Shown here: in pieces, positions 1-11,864 of the stretch | Layout of the letters: each line of letters begins with the position of its first letter | Position numbering within the stretch: the first letter of the stretch is position 1 | DNA from: Enoplolaimus lenunculus | Taxonomy: Eukaryota > Nematoda > Enoplea > Enoplida > Thoracostomopsidae | DNA: 64,000 nucleotides | Assembly: GCA_030248215.1 (NCBI GenBank) | Contig: JASANG010000246.1 | Location: 1-64,000, forward strand | Direction: 5' to 3' | Made by a program: the position numbers and the translations under genes | Notes under the pieces: model-generated | What the model saw: the letters and a program-made list of their open reading frames with translations, nothing else | What the model was told of the DNA's origin: nothing | Databases searched by the model: none

Positions 1-59
1 TCATCACCCACGATCACCACCAACCAACCGCACCATCATCACCAAAATTACTGTCATTA
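1..59. other. unannotated left edge
   Basis: ACC/ATC-rich unique-looking sequence outside the inverted-repeat complex that begins at about position 60. No gene or repeat was recognised. Confidence 0.4.
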
Positions 60-1319
60 TAACTCGAATTTAAAACTTTTTCTTTTTTCTTTTTTCTGTA
101 ATACGAAGATTATTTCATTTAAACTTTTATGAAATAATTATTACTTAAACTTCTTTCTGAAACAAGTAATTTACTGAATTTAAACTTCTGAAACAGAATA
201 ATTACTTAATTTATAACTTGTTTTTTAAAAAAATAATAATGGTACTGTTGTGAACTGAGCTTTCAAAGTAGTGAGGCACAGTGAAACTTAACCTCAATTT
301 TTCAACTAATATTTAACAAAAATTTTTTCAAATATTTAAGCCAAGAACGGAACTACAGTTGAACGATGAGAAAATTTTCCTGTTACATTTTGTTGTTTAT
401 TCTGTAAACAAACAAATTTAATATTCGGAATTCCCATGAAAACAAAATAGACGGGATTCAGATGGTGCTTTCGCGCCGTATTTAAAAATGTATTTTGCAG
501 CAGGGTGTACCAAATAGTAAAAATATTGGAAACGAATAGTGATCGCAAAAAATCACAAACGGATACGGATACTGATTTTTACGAAACGGATACGGATACC
601 CCACTCTTCACGGAGCTACTATTTTACGGAGGTATAAGGATATGATTTTTACTCGCAAACGGATACGATAAATCGACCCGCAACAGATATCCGAGTTATA
701 TTATGATTGAGCAAATATAAATTTAGCATCGTTAGGTTTTTTTAAATAAATGAACATTTTAAATATTAATTTGTTAAACGCAGCATTTCGGAACAATGAC
801 GAGGTGGGACATGATGGGTTCGCCGGGAAACTGAGCGAGAATCCCAAACGCAATTTTAGCATTAGTTTATAGTTTTTATTATGAAATTGGCCGTATTAGG
901 TATGATTGTTTTCTGACGGGGTGTAGGAGTCAGTTTAAGCGTCACATAGTTTTTTGTCTTAATTTTAGGTTAGGTTGCAATAAGTCTCTTACCCACTGAG
1001 AACGTTTAGGCTCCGAGATTGAGACTTAGGAACAGACGCCACACTACTGTTCCAGTCTGTTTGATACATGGGCCATGAAATCATAGGGTTGTTGCTTTGT
1101 GTCGTCACACTATATACCGTGCTCCTACGCAAGATTGTCATTCGATAGGTTGCGTGATAGAGATGGATTCCGCATTAATTGCTCATTTAAAAAGTTTCGA
1201 GGTTAGACGCGCGATACAGTTGAGCGTAGTTGACAGATGGATGCAAGAAAAAACAATAATTTTGTTCGAGTTTTTTACATTCAACTGCTGCAAACAACGG
1301 TTAAAATTTATGATTGAGA

Positions 1320-1520
1320 TAACTATAGTATATATGAAAATGTGTGTGATTATAATGAATATATATATAGTATATATATATATAGATATATAATATATAT
1401 ATATAATATATATTATATATATAATCAATGTGTGTTTATATAAAAGGAAAACAATATATATACATATGTATATATATAATTATATATGTATATATATATA
1501 TATCTATATATTTATATATA
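1320..1520. repeat. TA-rich microsatellite
   Basis: Almost pure TA/TATATA tract with small interruptions, in the centre of foldback copy 1. The same microsatellite recurs inverted at 7670-7850 in copy 2. Confidence 0.85.
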
Positions 1521-2139
1521 TCCGGGTCCCAAATGATTGTTTTGCTGGTTTAACTACGAATTTACTTTCGTTCTGTTTTGTTCTGGCATTTTCAGAAATG
1601 CAGGAACTGGAAATTTCACAATTTGTGGGGACGATGTGTATCATTTAAATATTGGAAACTTTGTCTTTTAAAAAATTCTTATTTTCACCTGAGTGTTTTT
1701 CAATTATTTCAAATTTGCTGAAACAAACAATTTCTATTATGTTTCAAATCTCGATGGCGAAAGACCTTAAAATTCACTTAAGCCATTTTTTGCCAGGTTG
1801 TCTAAAAAATGTCCAACAGTAATTCGGTTAATGAAGTTTACAATAATTTTTTGTTGAAAAGGTTTAATAATTTTTATCAGAAAAGTTTTTAATCAAATTT
1901 CAGTCCAGAAAGAAATTTTAATGAATTTTTCAATTTTGAGAAACTTCAAATTACAATTTTTTTGTTCACAAAAAAAAATTTTAACTATATTTTCACTCAA
2001 AAAATGACTACAAAATCCTCTGGTTCCAAAAGACCCAATAATATCTTCAACCCAGAAAAAAAAAATTTTAAATGACAATTTTTCAACCAAAAAAAAAATT
2101 TTAATTATATCTTTTACCAAAAAGAAGTTTTAAATTAGT

Positions 2140-2945
2140 ATCTTCTGTTTCAGAAGAAGTTTTATAATTAAGTAATTCTTCAGTCTCAGAAAAAGAAATT
2201 TTAAATCAAATTCTTCAGTTTTCAGGAAAAAGTTTTAAATTAAGAATTCTTCTGGTTCACAAAAAAAGAAATTTTAAATTAAAGAATTTTTCAGCTTTAA
2301 AAAGAAGTTCAAAATTAAGTAATTCTTCAGTTTCAGAAAAAGAAGTTTTAAATTAAGTAATTGTTCTGTTTCAGAAAGAAGTTTTAAATTAAAATAATTC
2401 TTCAGTCTCAGAAAAAGAAGTTTTAAATTAAAGTAATTCTTCCTGGTTCACAAAAGAAGTTTTAAATTAAGAATTCTTCAGTCTCAGAAAAAAGAAGTTT
2501 TAAATTAAAATAATTCTTCAGTCTCAGAAAAAGAAGTTTTAAATTAAGTAATTCTTCAGTTTCAGAAAAAAGAAAGTTTTAAATTAAGTAATTCTTCTGG
2601 TTCACAAAAGAAGTTTTAAATTAAGTAATTCTTCAGTTTATAAAAAGAAGTTTTAATCAAATAATTCTTCAGTCTCAGAAAGAAGTTTTAAATTAAGTAA
2701 TTCTTCAGTTTCAGAAAAGAAGTTTTAAATTAAGTAATTCTTCTGGTTCACAAAAAGAAGTTTTAATTTAAGTAATTCTTCTGTTTCAGAAAGAAGTTTT
2801 AAATGAAGTAATTCTTCTGTTTCAGAAAAGAAGTTTTAAATTAAGTAATTCTTCAGTTTCAGAAAGGAAGTTTTAAATTAAGTAATTCTTCTGTTTCAGA
2901 AAAAGAAGTTTTAATGAAGTAATTCTTCTGTTTCAGAAAATGATA
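2140..2945 (+). repeat. 38-bp satellite array, copy 1
   Basis: Roughly twenty degenerate copies of a 38-bp unit. The core reads AGAAGTTTTAAATTAAGTAA, followed by a pyrimidine-rich TTCTTCTGTTTCAG. Spacing wanders because of small indels, so this array is less homogeneous than the one at 9040-10415. Confidence 0.9.
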
Positions 2946-3669
2946 TCTGAGTCGAAGGTGTCTGTGGTCGATATTGTTCAAGAGAGTTGAGCGTGGCAAT
3001 GATTTAAAGAATGCACCAAATTTGTTATCTGACCATACTCTCGTTGTTAGCCAGACGTCTGAAGCTGGAAACTTTAACACCATTCGGCTGTGTTCTGCGA
3101 GCTTGTGTCTAAATGTAGATTCCAATCGTTCGAAGAGGTTTTTTTGAGTACGGGGGGCTGGAGAATTTAAAATTTTTAAAGTTTTAAATTTGGACGTGGA
3201 ATGATCAGATGAGGTCTAGAAACTCAAACGCACAAAACATTTGCAACATTTTGGGCAAACGCCAGCTGGTTGGTAGGTAACCAGACTCATGTTACCTCGA
3301 GTCACGTCTTGTCTTGGTTGTGGCAGCGAATCTCCAATGCTTCGTGGATTGTTCGGAACAGAAACAACCGTCCGTCGCACGAAAGCACTAAATATTAAAA
3401 CGTAAATTTAATAAAATTCTACACAAAACGCAGCAAATTGCATTTGCCAATTTTCGTTGCAAAAACTTGACGTGTGACATGGGGAGTTTACCACGAAATT
3501 TTTTTAAATTTCCAGTTGAAAATAACCCGTACGCGCATTCGTTTGTAGTAATTTTCAACGCAAAAGATTTTCAATTCGCAGTGCTGTTCATCGGAATATT
3601 AATTACGAGATCGAACAAGCACACCAGTTTTTCAAAGTTCCGAAATGTTCAGTCAGAATTAACACTTAG

Positions 3670-4085
3670 ATCGTTGACGTCCGGCGCCGTCCGCCACCGC
3701 ACGGCCGCTTTGCCACTCGTAGGCCGCCGTCTGCCACCGGACGGCGCCGTCTGCCACTCGTAGGGGCGGCCGTCTGCCACCTCACGGCGCCAGCACGGGT
3801 CCCCGTAGGACACTGTTCATCATCGCGCGGCGCCGTCTGTCTCGTGCGGGATCGTACGAACGGTAACGTATGGACGCACGGTGACGGCCGGTGCGGCACG
3901 GATGACGCATGGAGGGGGCCCGTACGGGCATGTCGCACTGCGGCAAACGGTAGCGAGACGAGTGACGGACGGCGACTTACGGATGCGGATGGCCGGACGG
4001 AGTGGATGTACAGCCGGGACGGACGGCACCATACGGGCGGGACGGCACGGTGACGGACTGCGCCAGACGTCGAGCACAGCGATTC
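3670..4085. repeat. CpG-rich cassette in foldback arm
   Basis: A GC- and CpG-rich island in AT-rich DNA, made of degenerate GTACGG/GACGG/CGTCCG words. It corresponds to 4825-5275 (inverse) and 11240-11690 (same strand). All six frames stay open by composition and are arginine-rich, so reading frames here are not taken as genes. Confidence 0.8.
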
Positions 4086-4375
4086 TTAATTGCAATAATT
4101 CGAGAACGAATAAAGCACAGGGATTACGGAAAGTGCAGAACGGACCAGTCAGAATAGACTCCGTTAGTTGTAACATTATTTGTTATTTTTTATTTCTGGT
4201 ATTTTGACGTTTAGCCACATGTCAGATGGCATATCACGTTTTTGATGTATCTTAAAGGTAGTCAGTGTTACATGCATTTGGCTTACTTTCAAAGTATTTG
4301 CACGGAGATGTACCCCATAAATAAGGTGGCGACGGTCAAAAACCAATGCGTACGGTACATTTTTCGACACATTCT

Positions 4376-4655
4376 GTGTGGAAAAAAAAATGTACCCGGG
4401 TACGCGTTGCGTTTTTTGACCGTCGCCACCTTATTTATGGAGTACAAGTCGGTCCCGAACCATGCAAGCCTTTTATGTATTCGGCATCAAAAGTGATCCG
4501 CTTATACTTTTGAAATTAGGGCCAATGCATGTAACACTTGACTCCCTTTATAAGAAGGGTCGGTCAAAAACGCAACGCCCGGCGGTACATTTTGTATCAT
4601 GCTTAGCCTCCAAGAGTTGCACACTTTTGTATTATGCACTCTTGGTAAAATATAT
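4376..4655. mobile_element. terminal module (T-family MITE) at left end of the foldback
   Basis: Contains the inverted pair GCGTTGCGTTTTTTGACCG and CGGTCAAAAACGCAACGC, with the motif CATGCAAG between them. It is colinear with the free-standing copies at 48015 and 49798. The outermost bases are missing at the junction with copy 1. Confidence 0.65.
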
Positions 4656-4824
4656 GCATCTGATATGGCTAAACGCACAACGAATCCCCGGAGATAATAA
4701 AAATAACGAATAAGTGTTACAACATAACAGAGTCTATTCTGACTGGTCCGTTCTTAGAAGTTTCGTTGACGCGGGAGAAAACTGCCTAATAATGATTCGT
4801 TCTCGAATTATTGCAATTAAGAGA

Positions 4825-5275
4825 TGCGCTGTGCTCGACGTCTGGCGCAGTCTGTTACCGTGCGTCACCCGTATGGTGCCGTCCGTCATCCGTACGGTGC
4901 CGTCCGTCGCCGTCCGTCATCCGGAAGTCGCCGTCCGTCACTCGTACGCTACCGTTTGCCATCGTGCGATATCCGCACGGCGCCGACTGTCTCCATGCGT
5001 CATCCGCGCGGCACCGGCCGTCACCGTGCGTCACCATACGTTACCGTTCGTGGAGTTATATACGTCACGATACCGCACGGCAACTTACGGCGCCGCACGA
5101 TGATGGACGGTGTCGTACGGGGGACCCATGCTGACGGACTGCGCCGTAAGAGTGGCAGACTGGCGCTGAATGCAGAGCGGCAGACGGCGCCGTACGAGTG
5201 GCAGACGGCGCCGTACGAGTGGCAGACGGCGCCGTACGGGAGCGGACGGCGCCGGACGTCAACAAGAATATATAG
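4825..5275. repeat. CpG-rich cassette with 21-bp repeats
   Basis: CpG-rich tract of degenerate GTACGG words. It ends in about three tandem 21-bp copies carrying GGCGCCGTACGAGTGGCAGA (5180-5240). It is the inverse counterpart of 11240-11690. Confidence 0.8.
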
Positions 5276-6089
5276 CAATCTTAAGTGTTAATTCTGACTG
5301 AACGTTTCTCGGAAGTTTCCTTACGTGGGAGAAAACTGTAGATACCTTGTCCACCCCCCCGTAATTAATATTGCAATGAACAGCACTGCGAATTGAAAAT
5401 CTTTTGGTTAAAATTGCTCAACGAATGCACATACGGGTTGATTTCAACTGGAAATTTAAAAAAATTTAGCTGACATCTAAACTCCCATGTCACACGTGCA
5501 AGTTTTTGCAACTAAAATTGGCAAATGCAATTTGCTGCGTTTTGTGTAGAATTTTATTAAATTTACATTTTAATATTTTAGGTGCTTTCGTGCGACGGAA
5601 AAGCGGTTGTTTCTGTTCCGAACGATTGTCCACGAAGCATTGGAGATTCGCTGCCACAACCAAGACAAGACATAACTCAAGGTAACACATGAGGGTCTTA
5701 TTGGTTACCTACCAACCAGCTGGCGTTTGCCCAAAAATGGTATAATTTTCAAATGTTTTGTGCGTTTGAGTTTCTCGAAGACCTCATACTGATCATTCCA
5801 CGTCCAAATTTGAAATTTTTAAAAATTCAATTTTCAAGGTCTCAAGGCCCCCGTACTCAAAAAAACCTCTTGCCAAACAATTGGACAAATTGTATACCAT
5901 TCAACGCAACTCGCAGAACAAAAGCCCAACGGTGTTAAAGTTTCCACTTTCAGACGTCTGGCTAACAACGAGGTATGGTCAGATAACGAATTTGGTGCAT
6001 TCTTAAATCGTTGCCAGCGCTCCAAACTATTTATTGAACAATAATTGGTTAACCAGACGTCTGAATGCGGCAAAGTTAACACCATTCGA

Positions 6090-7340
6090 CTCAGATAATC
6101 AATTTTTTTCTGAAACAGAAGAATTACTTAATTTAAAACTTCTTTTTCTGAAACTGAAGAATTACTTAATTTAAAACTTCTTTTTCTGAGACTGAAGAAT
6201 TATTTAATTTAAAACTTCTTTTTCTGAAACAGAAGAATTACTTAATTTAAAACTTCTTTTTCTGAAACAAGAAGAAATTACTTAAATTAAAACTTCTTCT
6301 TTGTGAACCAATAAGAATTACTTAATTTAAAACTTCTTTTTCTGAAACTGAAGAATTACTTAATTTAAAACTTCTTTTTCTGAGTATGAAGTAATTATTT
6401 AATTTAAAACTTCTTTTTCTGAGACTGAAGAATTACTTAATTTAAAACTTCTTTTTGTGAACCAGAAGAATTAATTAACTCCCAACTTCTTTTCTGAAAC
6501 TGAAGAATTACTTAATTTAAAACTTCTTTTTCTGAGACTGAAGAATTATTTAATTTAAAACTTCTTTTTCTGAGACTGAAGAATTACTTAATTTCAAACT
6601 TCTTTTTGTGAACCAGAAAGAATTACTTAATTTAAAACTTCTTTTTCTGAGACTGAAGAATTATTTAATTTAAAACTTCTTACGCTGAAACAGAACAATT
6701 ACTTAATTTAAAACTTTTTTTTCTGAAACTGAAGAATTACTTAATTTAAAACTTCTTTTTCTGAGACTGAAGAATTACTTAATTTAAAACTTCTTTTTGT
6801 GAACCAGAAGAATTACTTAATTTAAAACTTCTTTTACTTAGACTGAAGAATTATTTAATTTAAAACTTCTTTTTCTGAGACTGAAGAATTACTTAATTTA
6901 AAACTTTTTTTTTCTGAAACAAAGAAGAAATTACTTAATTTAAAACTTCTTTTTCCTAGAGTGAATAATTACTTAATTTAAAAATTCTTTTTCTCTGAGA
7001 CTGAAGAATTATTTAATTTAAAACTTCTTTTTTCTGAGACTGAAGAATTACTTAATTTAAAACTTCTTTTTGTGAACCAGAAGAATTACTTAATTTAAAA
7101 CTTCTTTTTCTGAGATGAAGAATTATTTAATTTAAAACTTCTTTTTGTGAACCAGTAGTATTTACTTAATTTAAAACTTCTTTTTCTGAAACTGAAGAAT
7201 TACTTAATTTAAAACTTCTTTTTCTGAGACTGAAGAATTATTTAATTTAAAACTTCTTTTTCTGAGACTGAAGAATTACTTAATTTAAAACTTCTTTTTG
7301 TGAACCAGAAGAATTACTTAATTTGAAAATTCTTTTTCAT
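6090..7340 (-). repeat. 38-bp satellite array, left arm
   Basis: About thirty-two tandem 38-bp units on the minus strand. Each has the plus-strand core ACTTAATTTAAAACTTCTTT followed by CTGAAACAG, CTGAGACTG or GTGAACCAG, the same three monomer types as in the right arm. Confidence 0.95.
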
Positions 7341-7671
7341 TAAGACCGAATTACTGTTGGACATTTTTTAGACAACCCTGCAAAAAAATGGCTTAAGTGA
7401 ATTTTAAGGTATTTCACCATCAAGATTTGCGGAAACATAATAGAAAATTGTTTGTTAGCAAATTTGAAATAATTGGAAAACACTCAGGTCGAAATAAGAA
7501 TTTTTTAAAGACAAAGTTTCCAATATTTAAATGATTACGCATAATTTGCCACAAAACTGTAAAACTTCCAGTTCCTGCATTTCTGAATGCTGGAACAGGA
7601 ACAGGAACGGGAGATGAATTATTGCATCAATCTTCATTTCCAGCCGAAACAGGAATGCGATTTGAACCCCG

Positions 7672-7852
7672 AATATATATAAATATAGAAATATATGTAT
7701 ATATACATATATAATTATATATATGCATATGTATATATATTGTTTCTTTGCCTGTAAACACACATTGATTATATATATATAATATATATATTATATATAT
7801 TATATATATTATATATATATTATATATATTATATATATTATATATATTGTTT
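7672..7852. repeat. TA-rich microsatellite
   Basis: TATATA/TATATT tracts in the foldback centre, the inverse counterpart of 1320-1520. Confidence 0.85.
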
Positions 7853-8147
7853 CGTTGCCTGTAATCACACATTTTCCACTATTTGTTGTGCCTATCATTT
7901 ATCTCTGATCATAAATTTTAACCGTTGTTTAGCCATTGGATGTGAAAACTCCGAACAAATAAAATTATTGTTTTTTCAATTTTGCATCCATCTGTCAACT
8001 ACGCTAGACTGTATGCGCGTCTAACCTCAAAACTTTAAATAACAATTAATGCAGAATGCATTGTCTATCACGCAACCTATCGAATGACAATCTTGCGTAG
8101 GAGCGCGTATAACAACAGCGAAGCGGAGACAACCCTATGAATTTCAT

Positions 8148-8344
8148 GGCCCATGTATAGAACAGAGCTGGAACAGTAGTGTAAGCATGTTCCTAAGTCT
8201 AAATCTAAGCCTAAGCCTAAGCGTAAGGATGAGCTTATTCCTGAGCCTAAGCCTAAACGTAAGCAAAAAAGCTTATCTAACGCTTAAACTGACTCTGTTA
8301 CAGCCCCGTCAGAAAACGATCGTGCCCTGTTCTATACAGGGGCC
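8148..8344 (+). mobile_element. TTAGGC-family MITE in foldback centre
   Basis: Begins GGCCCATGTATAGAACAG and ends CTGTTCTATACAGGGGCC, with degenerate CCTAAG hexamers inside. It is flanked on both sides by the identical 8-bp AATTTCAT (8140-8147 and 8345-8352), a clear target-site duplication. Copy 1 has a collapsed version at about 890-1075 with the same flank, so insertion preceded duplication of the foldback. Confidence 0.85.
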
Positions 8345-8560
8345 AATTTCATAATCAAAACTTTGTATTAAGATTTAATGCTAAAATTGCGTTTGGATTC
8401 TCGCTCGCTTGATTCGCGAGGTCCATGTCACCTCGTCATTGTTCCAATGCTGCGTTTAACAAACCTGATATACGCAAAATGTTACGCAATTTTGTTAAAA
8501 ACCTAACGAATACTAAGTAGTAATTGCTACAAATCATGGTGTAACCGGATATCTGTTTCC

Positions 8561-8705
8561 GGTAAAAATCAGTATCCGTATCCGTTTCCGGTAAAAATCA
8601 GTATCCGTATCCGTTTCCGGTAAAAATCAGTATCCGTATCCGTTTCCGGTAAAAATCAGTATCCGTATCCGTTTCCGGTAAAAATCAGTATCCGTATCCG
8701 TTTGT
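8561..8705 (+). repeat. 29-bp tandem repeat, five copies
   Basis: Five essentially perfect 29-bp units carrying GGTAAAAATCAGTATCCG. Copy 1 has only one or two degenerate units (about 550-690), so the array expanded in this element. Confidence 0.95.
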
Positions 8706-9039
8706 GGTATTTTGATCACTATTCGTTTCCAATATTTTTACTATTCGATTACACCCTGCTGCAAATACATTTTAGAATACAGCACATAAGCACCATCTGA
8801 ATCCCGTCTATTTTGTTTTTCTCCAGTTGAAATCATTCCAAATATTAAATTTGTTTGTTTACAGATAAACAACAAAATGTGACAGGAAAATTTCTCATCG
8901 TTCAACTGTAGTTCCGTTCTTGGTTCAATATTTTAAAAAAAACTTTTGCTTTAAATGTTTGATTTGGAAAAATCCAAGGTTCAGTTTTCACTGTGTCATA
9001 CTTGAAAGCTTCAGTCACAACGAGGTCGTTTTTGTTTTA

Positions 9040-10415
9040 GAAAAACAAGTTGTAAATTAAGTAATTCTTCTGTTTCAGAAAAAGAAGTTTTAAATTAAGT
9101 AATTCTTCTGTTTCAGAAAAAGAAGTTTTAAATTAAGTAATTCTTCAGTCTCAGAAAAAGAAGTTTTAAATGAAATAATTCTTCAGTCTCAGAAAAAGAA
9201 GTTTTAAATTAAGTAATTCTTCTGGTTCACAAAAAGAAGTTTTAAATTAAGTAATTCTTCAGTCTCAGAAAAAGAAGTTTTAAATTAAATAATTCTTCAG
9301 TCTCAGAAAAAGAAGTTTTAAATTAAGTAATTCTTCAGTTTCAGAAAAAGAAGTTTTAAATTAAGTAATTCTTCTGGTTCACAAAAAGAAGTTTTAAATT
9401 AAATAATTCTTCAGTCTCAGAAAAAGAAGTTTTAAATTAAGTAATTCTTCTGGTTCACAAAAAGAAGTTTTAAATTAAGTAATTCTTCAGTCTCAGAAAA
9501 AGAAGTTTTAAATTAAATAATTCTTCAGTCTCAGAAAAAGAATTTTTAAATTAAGTAATTCTTCAGTCTCAGAAAAAGAAGTTTTAAATTAAGTAATTCT
9601 TCTGTTTCAGAAAAAGAAGTTTTAAATTAAGTAATTCTTCAGTCTCAGAAAAAGAAGTTTTAAATTAAATAATTCTTCAGTCTCAGGAAAAGAAGTTTTA
9701 AATTAAGTAATTCTTCTGGTTCACAAAAAGAAGTTTTAAATTAAGTAATTCTTCAGTTTCAGAAAAAGAAGTTTTAAATTAAGTAATTCTTCAGTTTCAG
9801 AAAAAGAAGTTTTAAATTAAGTAATTCTTCTGTTTCAGAAAAAGAAGTTTTAAATTAAATAATTCTTCAGTCTCAGAAAAAGAAGTTTTAAATTAAGTAA
9901 TTCTTCTGGTTCACAAAAAGAAGTTTTAAATTAAGTAATTCTTCAGTCTCAGAAAAAGAAGTTTTAAATTAAATAATTCTTCAGTCTCAGAAAAAGAAGT
10001 TTTAAATTAAGTAATTCTTCAGTTTCAGAAAAAGAAGTTTTAAATTAAGTAATTCTTCTGGTTCACAAAAAGAAGTTTTAAATTAAGTAATTCTTCAGTC
10101 TCAGAAAAAGAAGTTTTAAATTAAATAATTCTTCAGTCTCAGAAAAAGAAGTTTTAAATTAAGTAATTCTTCAGTTTCAGAAAAAGAAGTTTTAAATTAA
10201 GTAATTCTTCTGGTTCACAAAAAGAAGTTTTAATTTAAGTAATTCTTCTGTTTCAGAAAAAGAAGTTTTAAATTAAGTAATTCTTCTGTTTCAGAAAAAG
10301 AAGTTTTAAATTAAGTAATTCTTCAGTTTCAGAAAAAGAAGTTTTAAATTAAGTAATTCTTCTGTTTCAGAAAAAGAAGTTTTAAATGAAGTAATTCTTC
10401 TGTTTCAGAAAAAAA
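9040..10415 (+). repeat. 38-bp satellite array, right arm
   Basis: About thirty-six highly regular 38-bp units. Monomers come in three kinds that differ around the CAG: TCTGTTTCAGAAAAAG, AGTCTCAGAAAAAG and TGGTTCACAAAAAG. The kinds recur in a partly regular order, giving a hint of a four-monomer higher-order period. This is the cleanest of the three arrays. Confidence 0.95.
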
Positions 10416-11144
10416 TTGAGTATCTGAGTCGAATGGTGTTAACTTTGCCGCATTCAGACGTCCGGTTAACCAATTATTGTTCAATAAATAGTTTGGAGCG
10501 CTGGCAACGATTTAAGAATGCACCAAATTCGTTATCTGACCATACCTCGTTGTTAGCCAGACGTCTGAAAGTGGAAACTTTAACACCATTCGGCTGTGTT
10601 CTGCGAGTTGCGTTGAATGGTATACAATTTGTCCAATTGTTTGGCAAGAGGTTTTTTTGAGTACGGGGGCCTTGAGACCTTGAAAATTGAATTTTTAAAA
10701 ATTTCAAATTTGGACGTGGAATGATCAGTATGAGGTCTTGAGAAACTCAAACGCACAAAACATTTGAAAATTATACCATTTTTGGGCAAACGCCAGCTGG
10801 TTGGTAGGTAACCAGAAAGACCCTCATGTGTTACCTTGAGTTATGTCTTGTCTTGGTTGTGGCAGCGAATCTCCAATGCTTCGTGGACAATCGTTCGGAA
10901 CAGAAACAACCGCTTTTCCGTCGCACGAAAGCACCTAAAATATTAAAATTTAAATTTAATAAAATTCTACACAAAACGCAGCAAATTGCATTTGCCAATT
11001 TTCGTTGCAAAAACTTGCACGTGTGACATGGGAGTTTAGATGTCAGCTAAATTTTTTTAAATTTCCAGTTGAAATCAACCCGTATGTGCATTCGTTGAGC
11101 AATTTTAAACAAAAGATTTTCAATTCGCAGTGCTGTTCATTGCA

Positions 11145-11795
11145 ATATTAATTACGAGAACGAACAAGTATATGCAGTTTTCTCCCACGTCAAGGAAACT
11201 TCCGAGAAACGTTCAGTCAGAATTAACACTTAAGATTGCTATATATTCTTGTTGACGTCCGGCGCCGTCCGCCACTCGTACGGCGCCGTCTGCCACTCGT
11301 ACGGCGCCGTCTGCCACTCGTACGGCGCCGTCTGCCACTCGTACGGCGCCGTCTGCCACTCTTACGGCGCCGTCCGTCAGCATGGGTCCCCCGTACGACA
11401 CCGTCCATCATCGTGCGGCGCCGTCCGTTGCCGTGCGGTATCGTACGTATATAACTCACGAACGGTAACGTATGGTGACGCACGGTGACGGCCGGCGCCG
11501 CACGGATGACGCATGGAGACAGTCGGCGCCGTACGGATATCGCACGATGGCAAACGGTAGCGTACGAGTGACGGACGGCGACTTACGGATGACGGACGGC
11601 GACGGACGGCACCGTACAGATGACGGACGGCACCATACGGGTGACGCACGGTGACGGACTGCGCCAGACGTCGAGCACAGCGCATCTCTTAATTGCAATA
11701 ATTCGAGAACGAATAAGTATAGGCAGTTTTCTCCCGCGTCAACGAAACTTCTGAGAACGGACCAGTCAGAATAGACTCTGTTAGTTGTAACACTT
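11145..11795. repeat. CpG-rich cassette between ~85-bp direct repeats
   Basis: CpG-rich words fill 11240-11690, including five 21-bp tandem units (about 11270-11375) with CCACTCGTACGGCGCCGTCT. On each side lies a related direct repeat of about 85 bp (11145-11230 and 11697-11795), both containing GCAGTTTTCTCCC and CAGTCAGAAT. No coding signal is evident beyond composition. Confidence 0.75.
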
Positions 11796-11864
11796 ATTCG
11801 TTATTTTTTATTATCTCCGGGGATTCGTTGTGCGTTTAGCCATATCAGATGCATATATTTTACC

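Larger units (their letters stand above)
60..4375 (+). mobile_element. foldback element copy 1, left arm truncated
   Basis: Reading left to right: a short minus-oriented piece of 38-bp satellite (about 62-235), a central segment (235-2100), a plus-oriented satellite array (2140-2940), then an outer arm (2945-4375). The central segment matches 7340-9040 in inverse orientation, and the outer arm matches 10415-12130 in the same orientation and 4376-6090 in inverse orientation. It is therefore a second copy of the 4376-12150 element that has lost most of its left arm. It meets that element end to end at a palindrome around ACACATTCTGTGTGG. Its satellite is more degenerate than in the other copy. 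No transposase reading frame is visible. Such architecture is known from Foldback/Galileo-type DNA transposons; membership in that superfamily is inferred. Confidence 0.65.

Noticed and set aside
4714-5291. Long overlapping Arg/Pro/Ser-rich open frames on both strands, also at 11213-11698, 3666-4207 and 15056-15482
   Set aside because: CpG-rich low-complexity composition keeps all frames open. No start context, splice sites or family similarity.
9040-10415. CRISPR-like array
   Set aside because: Units are contiguous 38-bp repeats without unique spacers, in a spliced eukaryotic genome.
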